Below, in pieces: positions 16,704 to 24,402 of a stretch of 64,000 nt of DNA. The stretch's first letter is position 1, and the number at the start of each line of letters is the position of its first letter. The notes beneath the pieces are model-generated. The model saw only the letters and a list, made by a program, of their open reading frames with translations. It searched no databases and was not told the origin of the DNA. This DNA comes from Amycolatopsis sp. DSM 110486. Its GTDB lineage: Bacteria; Actinomycetota; Actinomycetes; Mycobacteriales; Pseudonocardiaceae. The translations under genes and the position numbers were made by a program. The DNA is taken from NCBI RefSeq assembly GCF_019468465.1, contig NZ_CP080519.1, positions 5,412,001-5,476,000 on the forward strand. The letters are read 5' to 3'.

Positions 16704-17384
16704 ATGCCAGTCGCTGTCATCACCGGCGCGTCAGCCGGTCTGGGGCGGGCCCTCGCCGGGGCCCTCGTCCGTCGCGAGTGGACAGTGCTGGGCACCGCGC
16801 GGGGTGAAGAAGCCTTGCGGGCCACGGCCGACGAGCTCGGCTTCACCGCCGTGCCCGGCGACGTGACGGACCCTGCGCACCGCACCGCCCTCGCCGAGGC
16901 CGCCGGGCCGCGGCTCGATCTGCTCGTGAACAACGCCAGCAGCCTCGGCGTCAGCCCGCTGCCCCCGCTGGCCGACTACCCGCTCGAAGCCCTGGAATCC
17001 GTCTACCGCACCAATGTCTTCGCGCCCCTCGCACTCACTCGAACGCTGCTGCCCGCGCTGAAAACCGCGAACGGCACTCTCGTCGACATCAGCTCCGACG
17101 CCGCCGTCGAACCCTACGAGGGCTGGGGTGCCTACGGCTCGGCGAAAGCCGCGCTCGACCACGCCACCGCCGTGCTCGGTGTCGAGAACCCGGAGCTCGC
17201 CGTCTACGCCGTCGACCCCGGTGACCTGCGCACGGCCATGCACCAGCTTGCCTTCCCCGGCGAGGACATCTCCGACCGCCCGCTGCCCGAGACGGCCGTG
17301 CCCGCGTTCCTCAGGCTGCTCGACGAACGCCTGCCCAGTGGCCGCTACCGCGCCGCCGACCTCGCCACGGCGGTGCGCTCGTGA
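16704..17384 (+). CDS. short-chain dehydrogenase/reductase
   Basis: A 226-residue classical SDR with all key residues: cofactor motif TGASAGLG, NNAS in the fourth strand, catalytic Ser in VDISSDAA, and YGSAK. ATG 16704 follows a perfect AGGAGGA (16694-16700). It is directly behind a MerR/SoxR-type promoter, so its expression probably responds to redox-active or electrophilic compounds. Its stop overlaps the GTG of the QueA-like gene (GTGA), so the two are translated together. The substrate is unknown; quinone or carbonyl reduction would fit the promoter type. Confidence 0.88.
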   Translation: MPVAVITGASAGLGRALAGALVRREWTVLGTARGEEALRATADELGFTAVPGDVTDPAHRTALAEAAGPRLDLLVNNASSLGVSPLPPLADYPLEALESVYRTNVFAPLALTRTLLPALKTANGTLVDISSDAAVEPYEGWGAYGSAKAALDHATAVLGVENPELAVYAVDPGDLRTAMHQLAFPGEDISDRPLPETAVPAFLRLLDERLPSGRYRAADLATAVRS

Positions 17385-18418
17385 CCACCCCGCACACCCG
17401 CTTCACGCTGTCGGACGACCTGCTCGCCGGCGCGCCACCCGAAGCACGGGGCCTCGCCCGTGACGAGGTCCGGCTGCTCACCGCGAGCCCGGACGGCGTT
17501 CACCACGCCACGTTCCGCGAGGTCGGCGACCACCTGCGGCCCGGTGACCTGCTCGTCGTCAACACCTCGGGCACGCTGCCCGCCGCCGTCGACGCCGTAC
17601 GCGGCGACCACGTCGTCGGCGTCCACTTCTCCACCGAGCTCGATGCCGTGGAATTCGACGAGGGCACCTGGGTCGTCGAACTCCGGGCCCCCGGTGGCCC
17701 GCTGCTCGACGGCCGCGAGGGCGAGCACCTCGCCCTGCCCGCCGGCGCCGGCCTCACCCTGCTCGAGCCGCACATCGCCGGCCGGCGACGGCTCTGGCGC
17801 GCCCGCGTCGACGTCGAAGGCGGCGTCGGGAAGTACCTGGCGCTCGTCGGCCGCCCCATCCGCTACGGCTACGTCCCGCGCACGTGGCCGCTCACCGACT
17901 ACCAGACCGTGTTCGCCCGCGACCCCGGCTCGGCGGAAATGCCCAGCGCTGCCCGCCCCTTCACGGCGGAACTGGTGACGCAGCTGGTCTCCCGCGGTGT
18001 GCTCTTCGCGCCGATCCTGCTGCACACCGGCGTCTCGTCGCCGGAAGCGGGCGAGCCGCCGTACGCCGAGCGCTACCGCGTCCCCGCCACCACGGCCGCG
18101 CTGGTCAACTGGGTGCGCACGCAGGGTGGCCGCGTCGTCGCCGTGGGGACCACCGCGGTCCGCGCGCTGGAGTCGGCCGTGGTGGACGGCGCCGTCACCG
18201 CCGCGTCGGGCTGGACGTCGCTGGTGCTGGGCCCGGACCACCCGGCTCAGGTCGTCGACGGGCTCGTCACCGGCCTGCACACGCCTGAGGCCTCGCATCT
18301 GCTCCTGCTCGAGGCCGTCGTCGGCCCCGCCCTGGTGCAGCGCGCTTACGACGCGGCCATCGAACGGAGGTACCTCTGGCACGAGTTCGGCGACGTCTCG
18401 CTGCTGCTGAGCAAGTAA
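17381..18418 (+). CDS. QueA-like S-adenosylmethionine:tRNA ribosyltransferase-isomerase family protein
   Basis: A 345-residue protein of the QueA family. True QueA moves the ribosyl part of SAM onto preQ1 in tRNA to make epoxyqueuosine. Family signatures seen are GDLLVVNTSGTLPA near the N-terminus, the GYVPRTWPLTDYQTVFA segment, GTTAVRALES, and the C-terminal TPEASHLLLLEAV. Length is normal. The loop RDPGSAEMPSAARPFT resembles the SAM-binding region. It is translationally coupled to an SDR and no other queuosine genes are present. This actinobacterial branch may therefore act on something other than tRNA, so I do not assign queA. Confidence applies to the family, not the reaction. Confidence 0.75.
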   Translation: MTTPHTRFTLSDDLLAGAPPEARGLARDEVRLLTASPDGVHHATFREVGDHLRPGDLLVVNTSGTLPAAVDAVRGDHVVGVHFSTELDAVEFDEGTWVVELRAPGGPLLDGREGEHLALPAGAGLTLLEPHIAGRRRLWRARVDVEGGVGKYLALVGRPIRYGYVPRTWPLTDYQTVFARDPGSAEMPSAARPFTAELVTQLVSRGVLFAPILLHTGVSSPEAGEPPYAERYRVPATTAALVNWVRTQGGRVVAVGTTAVRALESAVVDGAVTAASGWTSLVLGPDHPAQVVDGLVTGLHTPEASHLLLLEAVVGPALVQRAYDAAIERRYLWHEFGDVSLLLSK

Positions 18419-18534
18419 CGGCACCCCTGTCAAGGGCCTCCCACCGGTTTTCCCGCGATGCGGATGTCGATGCGCCCGGGTGAGTGACCGTGCGAACCTC
18501 GCCGGGACCCGGTCACCGCTGGAAGGGCCCACCC

Positions 18535-19593
18535 GTGCGCAAGCTCCCGAGAACCCGTTTGTTCGCCGCCGCGCTCGTCGCGCTGACCGCAGTGGGCGCA
18601 CTCGCGGGCTGTTCGCGCGCGGACCGGCCGCAGGCCGCGGCCACGGACGAAGGCGCGGCGACGGAGGTGCGCCTCGGCTACTTCCCGAACGTCACCCACG
18701 CGCCGGCGCTGATCGGCGTCGACAAGGGCTTCTTCACCCAGCAGCTGGGCAAGACGAAGCTGACCACGCAGACGTTCAACGCCGGCCCCGACGAGGTCAA
18801 CGCGCTGCTCGGCAAGTCGCTCGACATGGCGTTCATCGGCTCGGGCCCGGCCATCACGGCCTTCAGCAAGTCCGCAGGCGCCATCCAGCTGGTCTCCGGC
18901 GCGGTCTCGGGCGGTGCCCAGCTCGTGGTGAAGCCGGACATCACCAGTGTCGACCAGCTCAAGGGCAAGACCCTGACGACGCCGCAGCTGGGCAACACCC
19001 AGGATGTGGCGCTCAAGAAGTTCTTGGCCGCCAAGTTGCTCACCGGCCAGGTCACCGTGACCACGATGGACAACCCGAAGACGCTCGACGCCTTCCGCAA
19101 GGGCGACGTCGACGGCGGCTGGCTGCCCGAGCCGTGGTCCTCGCGGCTGGTGCTCGACGCCGGCGCGAAGGTGCTCGTCGACGAGAAGTCGCTGTGGCCC
19201 GACGGCCGGTTCCCGACCACCGTGGTGATCGTGCGCAGCGAGTTCCTGCAGCAGCACCCCGACACCGTGCGCGCGGTGCTGAAGGGTGAGCTGGCGGCCA
19301 TCGACTGGGCCAAGGCCAATCCGGCGGACGCGAAGACGGTCGTCAACGGAGCGCTCAAGAAACTCGCCGGCAGCTCGCTGAGCCCGGCCGTGCTCGACCG
19401 CGCGTTCTCCGGCATCGAGCTGACCACGGACCCGATCCCCGAGCAGTTCCCGCAGCTGGCGCAGGACTCCGTCACCGCGGGCGTCGCGAAGTCCGCCGTG
19501 GCGCTCAAGGGGTTCGCCGACTTCGGTCCGCTCAACGAGGTCCTGCAGGAAGCGAAGCAACCCGCCGTCGAAGCCCCCGCCCTGGCCAAGTGA
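18535..19593 (+). CDS. ABC transporter substrate-binding lipoprotein (SsuA/TauA/NrtA-like)
   Basis: A 352-residue lipoprotein with N-terminal VRKLPRTRLFAAAL and lipobox LAGC, so Cys about 23 would be lipidated and anchor the protein outside the membrane. The type-2 periplasmic fold shows the NMT1/SsuA pattern: LGYFPNVTHAPALIGVDKGF at the first strand, then DMAFIGSGPAITAF and KGKTLTTPQLGNTQD. The substrate could be an alkanesulfonate, taurine, nitrate or another small anion. GTG 18535 is preferred to the GTG at 18484 because GGAAGG lies 8 nt before it and the signal peptide then begins normally. ATPase and permease genes follow. Confidence 0.85.
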   Translation: MRKLPRTRLFAAALVALTAVGALAGCSRADRPQAAATDEGAATEVRLGYFPNVTHAPALIGVDKGFFTQQLGKTKLTTQTFNAGPDEVNALLGKSLDMAFIGSGPAITAFSKSAGAIQLVSGAVSGGAQLVVKPDITSVDQLKGKTLTTPQLGNTQDVALKKFLAAKLLTGQVTVTTMDNPKTLDAFRKGDVDGGWLPEPWSSRLVLDAGAKVLVDEKSLWPDGRFPTTVVIVRSEFLQQHPDTVRAVLKGELAAIDWAKANPADAKTVVNGALKKLAGSSLSPAVLDRAFSGIELTTDPIPEQFPQLAQDSVTAGVAKSAVALKGFADFGPLNEVLQEAKQPAVEAPALAK

Positions 19594-19629
19594 CTGCGTC
19601 CCGGTGATTCAGGAAAGAGGCAGCGAGCG

Positions 19630-20421
19630 ATGACGATCACCCTCCCCAGTGGACGGACCGAGTTCACCGGCACGGCCGCGGTGCGGCTTGCCGGCGTCGG
19701 CAAGGCGTTCGGCCCGGCCGGGCGTGCGGTGGTCGCGCTCGACGGCGTGGACCTGACGGTGGCGCCGGGCGAGTTCGTGTGCCTGCTCGGTGCGTCCGGC
19801 TGCGGCAAGAGCACGCTGCTGAATCTCGTGGCCGGCCTCGACGCGCCATCGGCGGGGGAGATCACGCTCAACACCTCGCGCCCGGCGGTCATGTTCCAGG
19901 AGGCCGCGCTCATGCCGTGGCTCACGGCCGCGCGCAACGTCGAGCTGCCGCTGCGCCTGGCCGGGTTCGGCCGCGCCGAGCGCCGCCACAAGGCCGCCGA
20001 GCTGCTGGACCTGGTGCGCCTGAGCGGCGTGGGCGGGAAGCGTCCGCACGAGCTGTCCGGCGGCATGCGTCAGCGGGTGGCGCTGGCCCGCGCGCTCGCG
20101 GCGACCCACCGCGTCGGCGGCGACGCGGAGCAGGCCCTGCTGCTGATGGACGAGCCGTTCGCCGCGCTCGACGCCATTACCCGCGACGTGCTGCAGGGCG
20201 AGCTGCTGCGCGTGTGGGGGCGCACGGGCACGTCGGTGCTGTTCGTGACCCACGACGTGCGCGAGGCCGTGCGGCTGGGCCAGCGCGTGGTGCTGCTGTC
20301 TTCGCGCCCGGGCCGCGTGGTGCGTGAGTGGACCGACGTGCCGCTGGCCGACACCGAGGAGCTGACCGAGGAAATCACCGGCCACCTGCGAAAGGTGATC
20401 AGCACCCATGCCGCAGCCTGA
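19630..20421 (+). CDS. ABC transporter ATP-binding protein (SsuB/TauB-like)
   Basis: A 263-residue ATPase. It has Walker A GASGCGKST, Q-loop MFQEAALMPWL, signature LSGGMRQRVALARAL, Walker B ALLLMDEPFAALD, and switch His in VTHDVREAV. It energises import of the ligand bound by the lipoprotein encoded upstream. ATG 19630 follows AAAGAGG. The permease gene begins 14 nt before the end of this gene, so the three proteins form one operon. The sequence is in the nitrate/sulfonate/taurine ATPase branch. The adjacent genes give no hint of the substrate. Confidence 0.9.
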   Translation: MTITLPSGRTEFTGTAAVRLAGVGKAFGPAGRAVVALDGVDLTVAPGEFVCLLGASGCGKSTLLNLVAGLDAPSAGEITLNTSRPAVMFQEAALMPWLTAARNVELPLRLAGFGRAERRHKAAELLDLVRLSGVGGKRPHELSGGMRQRVALARALAATHRVGGDAEQALLLMDEPFAALDAITRDVLQGELLRVWGRTGTSVLFVTHDVREAVRLGQRVVLLSSRPGRVVREWTDVPLADTEELTEEITGHLRKVISTHAAA

Positions 20422-21289
20422 CGGACCCGTCGACGAGCTGGATGCCGTCGGTTCCGGCCTCGACGCGCTCGACGCCCCAGTAGGGGAGCGCCGCCCGTCG
20501 TTCTGGCGCCGGTTCGCGTGGGGTTTCCTGCCGCCGGTCGTCGCGCTCGTGCTGCTCGTGGTCGTGTGGCAGATCCTGTGGGCCGCCGCGTTCTGGCCGG
20601 AGGCGCAGCTGCCCGCGCCGCTGGCCGTGTGGAACGAGTTCTGGGACCGCCTCACCGACGGCGAGGTGTTCGGCTTCATCTGGACGTCGCTGCACCGCGC
20701 CGCGCTCGGCTTCGCCGCGGGCGTGGTGATCGGGACGCCGCTGGGGCTGCTCGTCGCCAAGGTCCGCGTGGTGCGCGCGGCGATCGGGCCGCTGCTCACG
20801 GGGCTGCAGAGCCTGCCGTCGGTGGCCTGGGTGCCGGCCGCGATCCTGTGGTTCGGCATCAACGACGCGGCGATCTACTTCGTCGTGCTACTCGGGTCCG
20901 TGCCCTCGATCGCCAACGGCCTCGTATCCGGTATCGACCAGATCCCGCCGATCCTGCCGCGCGTCGGCCAGGTCATGGGCGCGCGCCGGCTGGCCGCGGC
21001 CCGCCACATCCTGCTGCCCGCCGCGTTGCCCGGCTTCCTCGCCGGGCTGAAGCAGGGCTGGGCGTTCTCGTGGCGTTCGCTGATGGCGGCCGAGCTCATC
21101 GCGCTGTCGCCGCAGCTCGGCATCGGCCTGGGCGCGTACTTGAACCAGGGCTCGTCGCTCAACGCGATCGAGAAGGTGATCGCGGCGATCTTCCTGATCC
21201 TGCTCGTCGGGATCGGGATCGAGCTGCTGGTGTTCCGGCCGCTGGAGCGCGCCGTGCTGCGGGCGCGCGGCCTCACGTCCTCGCTCTGA
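20408..21289 (+). CDS. ABC transporter permease (SsuC/TauC-like)
   Basis: A 293-residue inner-membrane permease with about six hydrophobic helices after an acidic N-terminal tail of some 40 residues. The cytoplasmic coupling loop reads MGARRLAAARHILLPAALPGFLAGLKQG, the EAA motif of BPD-type permeases. It works with the ATPase whose gene it overlaps by 14 nt and with the lipoprotein at 18535. The extended tail before the first helix (PDGPVDELDAVGSGLDALD) is longer than in E. coli SsuC and of unknown use. Substrate as for the operon: sulfonate, taurine, nitrate or similar. Confidence 0.9.
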   Translation: MPQPDGPVDELDAVGSGLDALDAPVGERRPSFWRRFAWGFLPPVVALVLLVVVWQILWAAAFWPEAQLPAPLAVWNEFWDRLTDGEVFGFIWTSLHRAALGFAAGVVIGTPLGLLVAKVRVVRAAIGPLLTGLQSLPSVAWVPAAILWFGINDAAIYFVVLLGSVPSIANGLVSGIDQIPPILPRVGQVMGARRLAAARHILLPAALPGFLAGLKQGWAFSWRSLMAAELIALSPQLGIGLGAYLNQGSSLNAIEKVIAAIFLILLVGIGIELLVFRPLERAVLRARGLTSSL

Positions 21290-21337
21290 CGGGGCTCGCC
21301 CGACGCGGTTTCGCGGCACCCACCACAATGTTCGATC

Positions 21338-22336
21338 ATGGCCCCCGCGATCCTGGCGCTGCTCGCCGATCTGATCTTCTTCGTGCGGTTCCTGCGCGAG
21401 CCACGGCGGTTCGGCAACGCCGTGTGGTTCGCGATCGCTTTGGTGTTGACGGCGTTGTGGCTCTTCAGCCTCACGGCGGGGCTGGTGTGGCTGCAGACCG
21501 TGGTGCTGATCGTCGTCGCGGTGGTGGCGGTGGTCGCCGCGCTGGTGCTGCCGTGGGCGCTGGTCGCCAACGGCGCGGTGATGTGGCGCCGCGAGGGGCA
21601 TCGGCCGGCTAACCTGCTGTCGCTGCTCGCGGGGCTGGCGATCCTGGCGGTCTACGTCTTCACGGTGGGCGCGGTCGCCTTCACGCGCGCGGCGCCGTGG
21701 CTGATCGTGGTGGCGCTCTCGGCGCTGCTGCTCTCGGCGTATCTCGCGTTCGTGTTCACGGCACTGCTCATGTACTCCGTGCTCTACAGCAGGCTGAACC
21801 GCCGCGCCCGCGTCGCCGCGATCATCGTGCTGGGCTCCGGTTTGCTGGGTGACCGCGTGCCGCCGCTGCTGGCCAGCCGGCTGGACCGCGGGGTCCAGTG
21901 TTACCAGCGCTCGCCCGAGGCCGTCGTGGTCGTGTCCGGTGGCCAGGGGAGTGACGAGCTCACCTCGGAAGCCGCGGCGATGGCTGCGTATCTGGAGAAC
22001 GCCGGAGTGTCTCGGGAGTCGGTGCTGCTGGAGGACAAGGCCACGACGACCGACGAGAACCTGCGCTACAGCGTGGAACTGCTGCGCGCGCGGGGGATTT
22101 CCGGCCGGATCCTCGCCGTGACGAACAACTACCACGTCTTCCGCACCGCCATCCTCGCTCGCCGCCTGCGGCTGCGCTTGGACGTGATCGGCGCGAAGAC
22201 CGCTTCGTACTTCGTGCCGAGCGCCTTTCTGCGCGAGTTCGTGGCTTTGCTGGTGCAGTACAAGAAGACGAACATCGCCGCGTTCGTGGTGCTGGGCGGC
22301 TTCCCGCCCGCGTTCGCCTTGCTCGGCCAGCTCTGA
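21338..22336 (+). CDS. YdcF-family (DUF218) membrane protein
   Basis: A 332-residue protein. The first about 150 residues contain four or five hydrophobic helices. The rest is the DUF218/YdcF domain, with IIVLGSGLLGDRVPPLLASRLD, the VVVVSGGQGSDE loop and LAVTNNYHVFRTAILAR. YdcF-type proteins bind SAM or act on lipid-linked or vancomycin-related substrates; the exact reaction is unresolved. ATG 21338 has no strong ribosome site, and the gene lies 48 nt after the ABC permease, so it may be expressed from the same mRNA. A strong bidirectional terminator follows. Confidence 0.85.
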   Translation: MAPAILALLADLIFFVRFLREPRRFGNAVWFAIALVLTALWLFSLTAGLVWLQTVVLIVVAVVAVVAALVLPWALVANGAVMWRREGHRPANLLSLLAGLAILAVYVFTVGAVAFTRAAPWLIVVALSALLLSAYLAFVFTALLMYSVLYSRLNRRARVAAIIVLGSGLLGDRVPPLLASRLDRGVQCYQRSPEAVVVVSGGQGSDELTSEAAAMAAYLENAGVSRESVLLEDKATTTDENLRYSVELLRARGISGRILAVTNNYHVFRTAILARRLRLRLDVIGAKTASYFVPSAFLREFVALLVQYKKTNIAAFVVLGGFPPAFALLGQL

Positions 22337-22355
22337 CGCGCCTGCGGCACAAAAA

Positions 22356-22388
22356 ACCGGCCCGCAGGCGCGGAGCCTGCGGGCCGGT
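22356..22388. terminator. bidirectional terminator between YdcF and DEAD-box helicase genes
   Basis: ACCGGCCCGCAGGC (22356-22369) pairs exactly with 22375-22388 around a 5-nt loop. Six A residues (22351-22356) provide a U-run for the minus-strand helicase transcript. Confidence 0.9.
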
Positions 22389-22401
22389 CTGAAGTGGATG
22401 G

Positions 22402-24168
22402 TCAGCGCCCGGTGCGGCGAGATCCCGCGCGGGTGCCGGACGAGAACGCTGCGGCGCCACGGCTGGAGCCTGAGGCCGAGCCGGCGCGGCTGGGCTGCTG
22501 CGAACGCGTCGCCGACTGGCCGGAACCACCGCGGCGCGGTTCGCCCTGCGTGCGGGCGGCGGCTGCGCCACTGCGACCGCCACCGGTGCGCCCGGCTGCG
22601 GCGCCACCGCGGCCGGCGTTCGCGCGCCCGGCGCCGCTGCGGCCCCCGGCTGAACGACCGGCGTCACCACGACCGCGACCGGCGCCGTCGGCGACCGCTT
22701 CCCGCGAAGCGCCACCGCGACCACGGCCGCCGCCCTCGCCGAACGATTCGCGAGCAGCACCGCCGCGACCGCGGCCTTCGCCGAACGAGTCCCGCCCGGC
22801 GCCACCACGGCTGCCGCGGCTGGAGCCGCCGCGTCCGGCCGACTCGCCCCGGCGCGACTGAGCGTTGGCGCGAGCGCCCTGCCCACCGCGGTTCTCCGGA
22901 GCCGGCCCGCCACGACGCCCACCGCGAGCGGCGGAAGCGTCGCCGCCGGAAGCGGTGACCTTCTTCGGGCGGTCGTCGACGATCGGGCGGCGCGGCGAGG
23001 CGTCGAAGGTGCGCTCGCCGGGGGCGAGCTCGGCCAGCAGCGGGTGGCCGGGGCCGATCTGCGTGGTCGTGGGCTTGATGCCGGCCTTGCGGGTGAGGTC
23101 GCGGACGTCGGCGACCTGGTCGTCGGTCATCAGCGTCACCACGGTGCCCGACGCGCCGGCGCGCGCGGTGCGGCCGGAGCGGTGCAGGTAGGCCTTGTGC
23201 TCCACGGGCGGGTCGGCGTGGATGACGAGGGTGACGTCGTCCACGTGGATGCCGCGGGCCGCGATGTCGGTGGCGACCAGCGTCTTGGCCGCGCCGGAGG
23301 AGAACGCCTCCAGGTTGCGCGTGCGCGCGTTCTGGCCGAGGTTGCCGTGCAGTTCGACGGCCGGCACCCCGCTGGCCACCAGCTTGCGCGTGAGGCTCTT
23401 GGCGCGGTGCTTGGTGCGCGTGAACACGAGCGTGCGGCCGGGTGCGGCCGTGAGGTCGACGAGCACCGGCAGGCGGTGGGTCTCCTCGAGGTGCAGCACG
23501 TGGTGCGTCATGGTCGAGACCGGCGACTGGGCCGAGTCGACACTGTGCGTGACCGGGTCGTGCATGAAGCGCTTGACCAGCACGTCGACGCCGCCGTCGA
23601 GGGTCGCGGAGAAGAGCAGCCGCTGCCCGCGCTCGGGCGTCTGGTCCATGATGCGCCGCACCTCGGGCAGGAAGCCCAGGTCGGCCATGTGGTCGGCCTC
23701 GTCGAGCACGGTGATCTCGATCTGGTCGAGCTTCACCTCGCCGGAGCGCATGTGGTCGGCCAGGCGGCCGGGGCAGGCGACGACGATGTCCACGCCGTCG
23801 CGCAGGCGCGTGATCTGCGGAGACGCGCTCACGCCGCCGAAGATCGTGGTCGTCTTCAGGCCCAGCACCTTGCCCAGCGGCGCGATGGTGGCCTCGATCT
23901 GGGTGGCGAGCTCACGCGTCGGCGCGAGGATCAGCGCGCGCGGGCGGCCGGGGCGCCGGCGCGTGGGGCCGGCGGAGAGGCGGGCCAGCACGGGCAGCGC
24001 GAAGCCGTAGGTCTTGCCGGAGCCCGTGCGGCCGCGGCCGAGCACGTCGCGGCCCGCGAGCGTGTGCGGCAGCGTGGCTTCCTGGATCGGGAACGGCGAG
24101 GTGACGCCCTGGGCCGCCAGCGCGTCCACCAGGGACTTGGGCAGGCCGAGTTCAGTAAATGTGGTCAT
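22402..24168 (-). CDS. DEAD-box ATP-dependent RNA helicase (RhlE-like) with RG-rich tail
   Basis: A 588-residue RNA helicase for RNA unwinding and remodelling. The Q motif SPFPIQEATLP, motif I GRTGSGKT, motif II VLDEADHMADLGF, motif III LFSATLDG and motif VI HRSGRTARAG are all intact in about residues 1-400. The last about 150 residues are a disordered Arg-Gly-Ser tail with two SFGEG repeats, expected to bind RNA or promote condensates. ATG 24168 (MTTFTELGLPKSLVDAL) is chosen over further upstream starts because the conserved fold begins there. A -10-like TATACT on the minus strand (24317-24312) would give a leader of about 135 nt. Long leaders are common for autoregulated or cold-responsive helicases. 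Confidence 0.92.
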   Translation of the reverse strand: MTTFTELGLPKSLVDALAAQGVTSPFPIQEATLPHTLAGRDVLGRGRTGSGKTYGFALPVLARLSAGPTRRRPGRPRALILAPTRELATQIEATIAPLGKVLGLKTTTIFGGVSASPQITRLRDGVDIVVACPGRLADHMRSGEVKLDQIEITVLDEADHMADLGFLPEVRRIMDQTPERGQRLLFSATLDGGVDVLVKRFMHDPVTHSVDSAQSPVSTMTHHVLHLEETHRLPVLVDLTAAPGRTLVFTRTKHRAKSLTRKLVASGVPAVELHGNLGQNARTRNLEAFSSGAAKTLVATDIAARGIHVDDVTLVIHADPPVEHKAYLHRSGRTARAGASGTVVTLMTDDQVADVRDLTRKAGIKPTTTQIGPGHPLLAELAPGERTFDASPRRPIVDDRPKKVTASGGDASAARGGRRGGPAPENRGGQGARANAQSRRGESAGRGGSSRGSRGGAGRDSFGEGRGRGGAARESFGEGGGRGRGGASREAVADGAGRGRGDAGRSAGGRSGAGRANAGRGGAAAGRTGGGRSGAAAARTQGEPRRGGSGQSATRSQQPSRAGSASGSSRGAAAFSSGTRAGSRRTGR

Positions 24169-24373
24169 AAGTGCGTACGGGCGCTCGAAACGCCCCGGTT
24201 CTCCATACGTGAGAAGGGTTGTCCTGCCCGGCGCAGACCTCGGGGGGCCGCGGCGCGTGGTAGTCGACAACAACACGCGATCCGAGGCAGAACTGAGCGG
24301 ACCGCAAGATCAGTATAGCCGAACGTGCACGCGGGGCCGAGTGAGTTTGCCCGCACCTCGGCCCCTTGCTAAG

Positions 24374-24387
24374 TTACCCGTCGGTAA
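24374..24387. promoter_or_regulatory. inverted-repeat operator and promoter of the acyl-CoA dehydrogenase gene
   Basis: TTACC-CGTC-GGTAA is a perfect palindromic pair of half-sites. A plausible promoter, -35 TTGCCC (24347-24352) and -10 TAAGTT (24370-24375) with 17-nt spacing, places the operator over the -10 element and transcription start, as expected for TetR-type repression. The regulator is not adjacent and is unknown. Confidence 0.6.
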
Positions 24388-24402
24388 TCACGGAGGAGAG
24401 CC

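Noticed and set aside
22402..22900. Repeated GC-rich DNA that might look like a CRISPR or satellite repeat
   Set aside because: It encodes the in-frame Arg-Gly-rich tail of the helicase. The similar tract at 28910-29080 is the Gly-rich tail of Tex.
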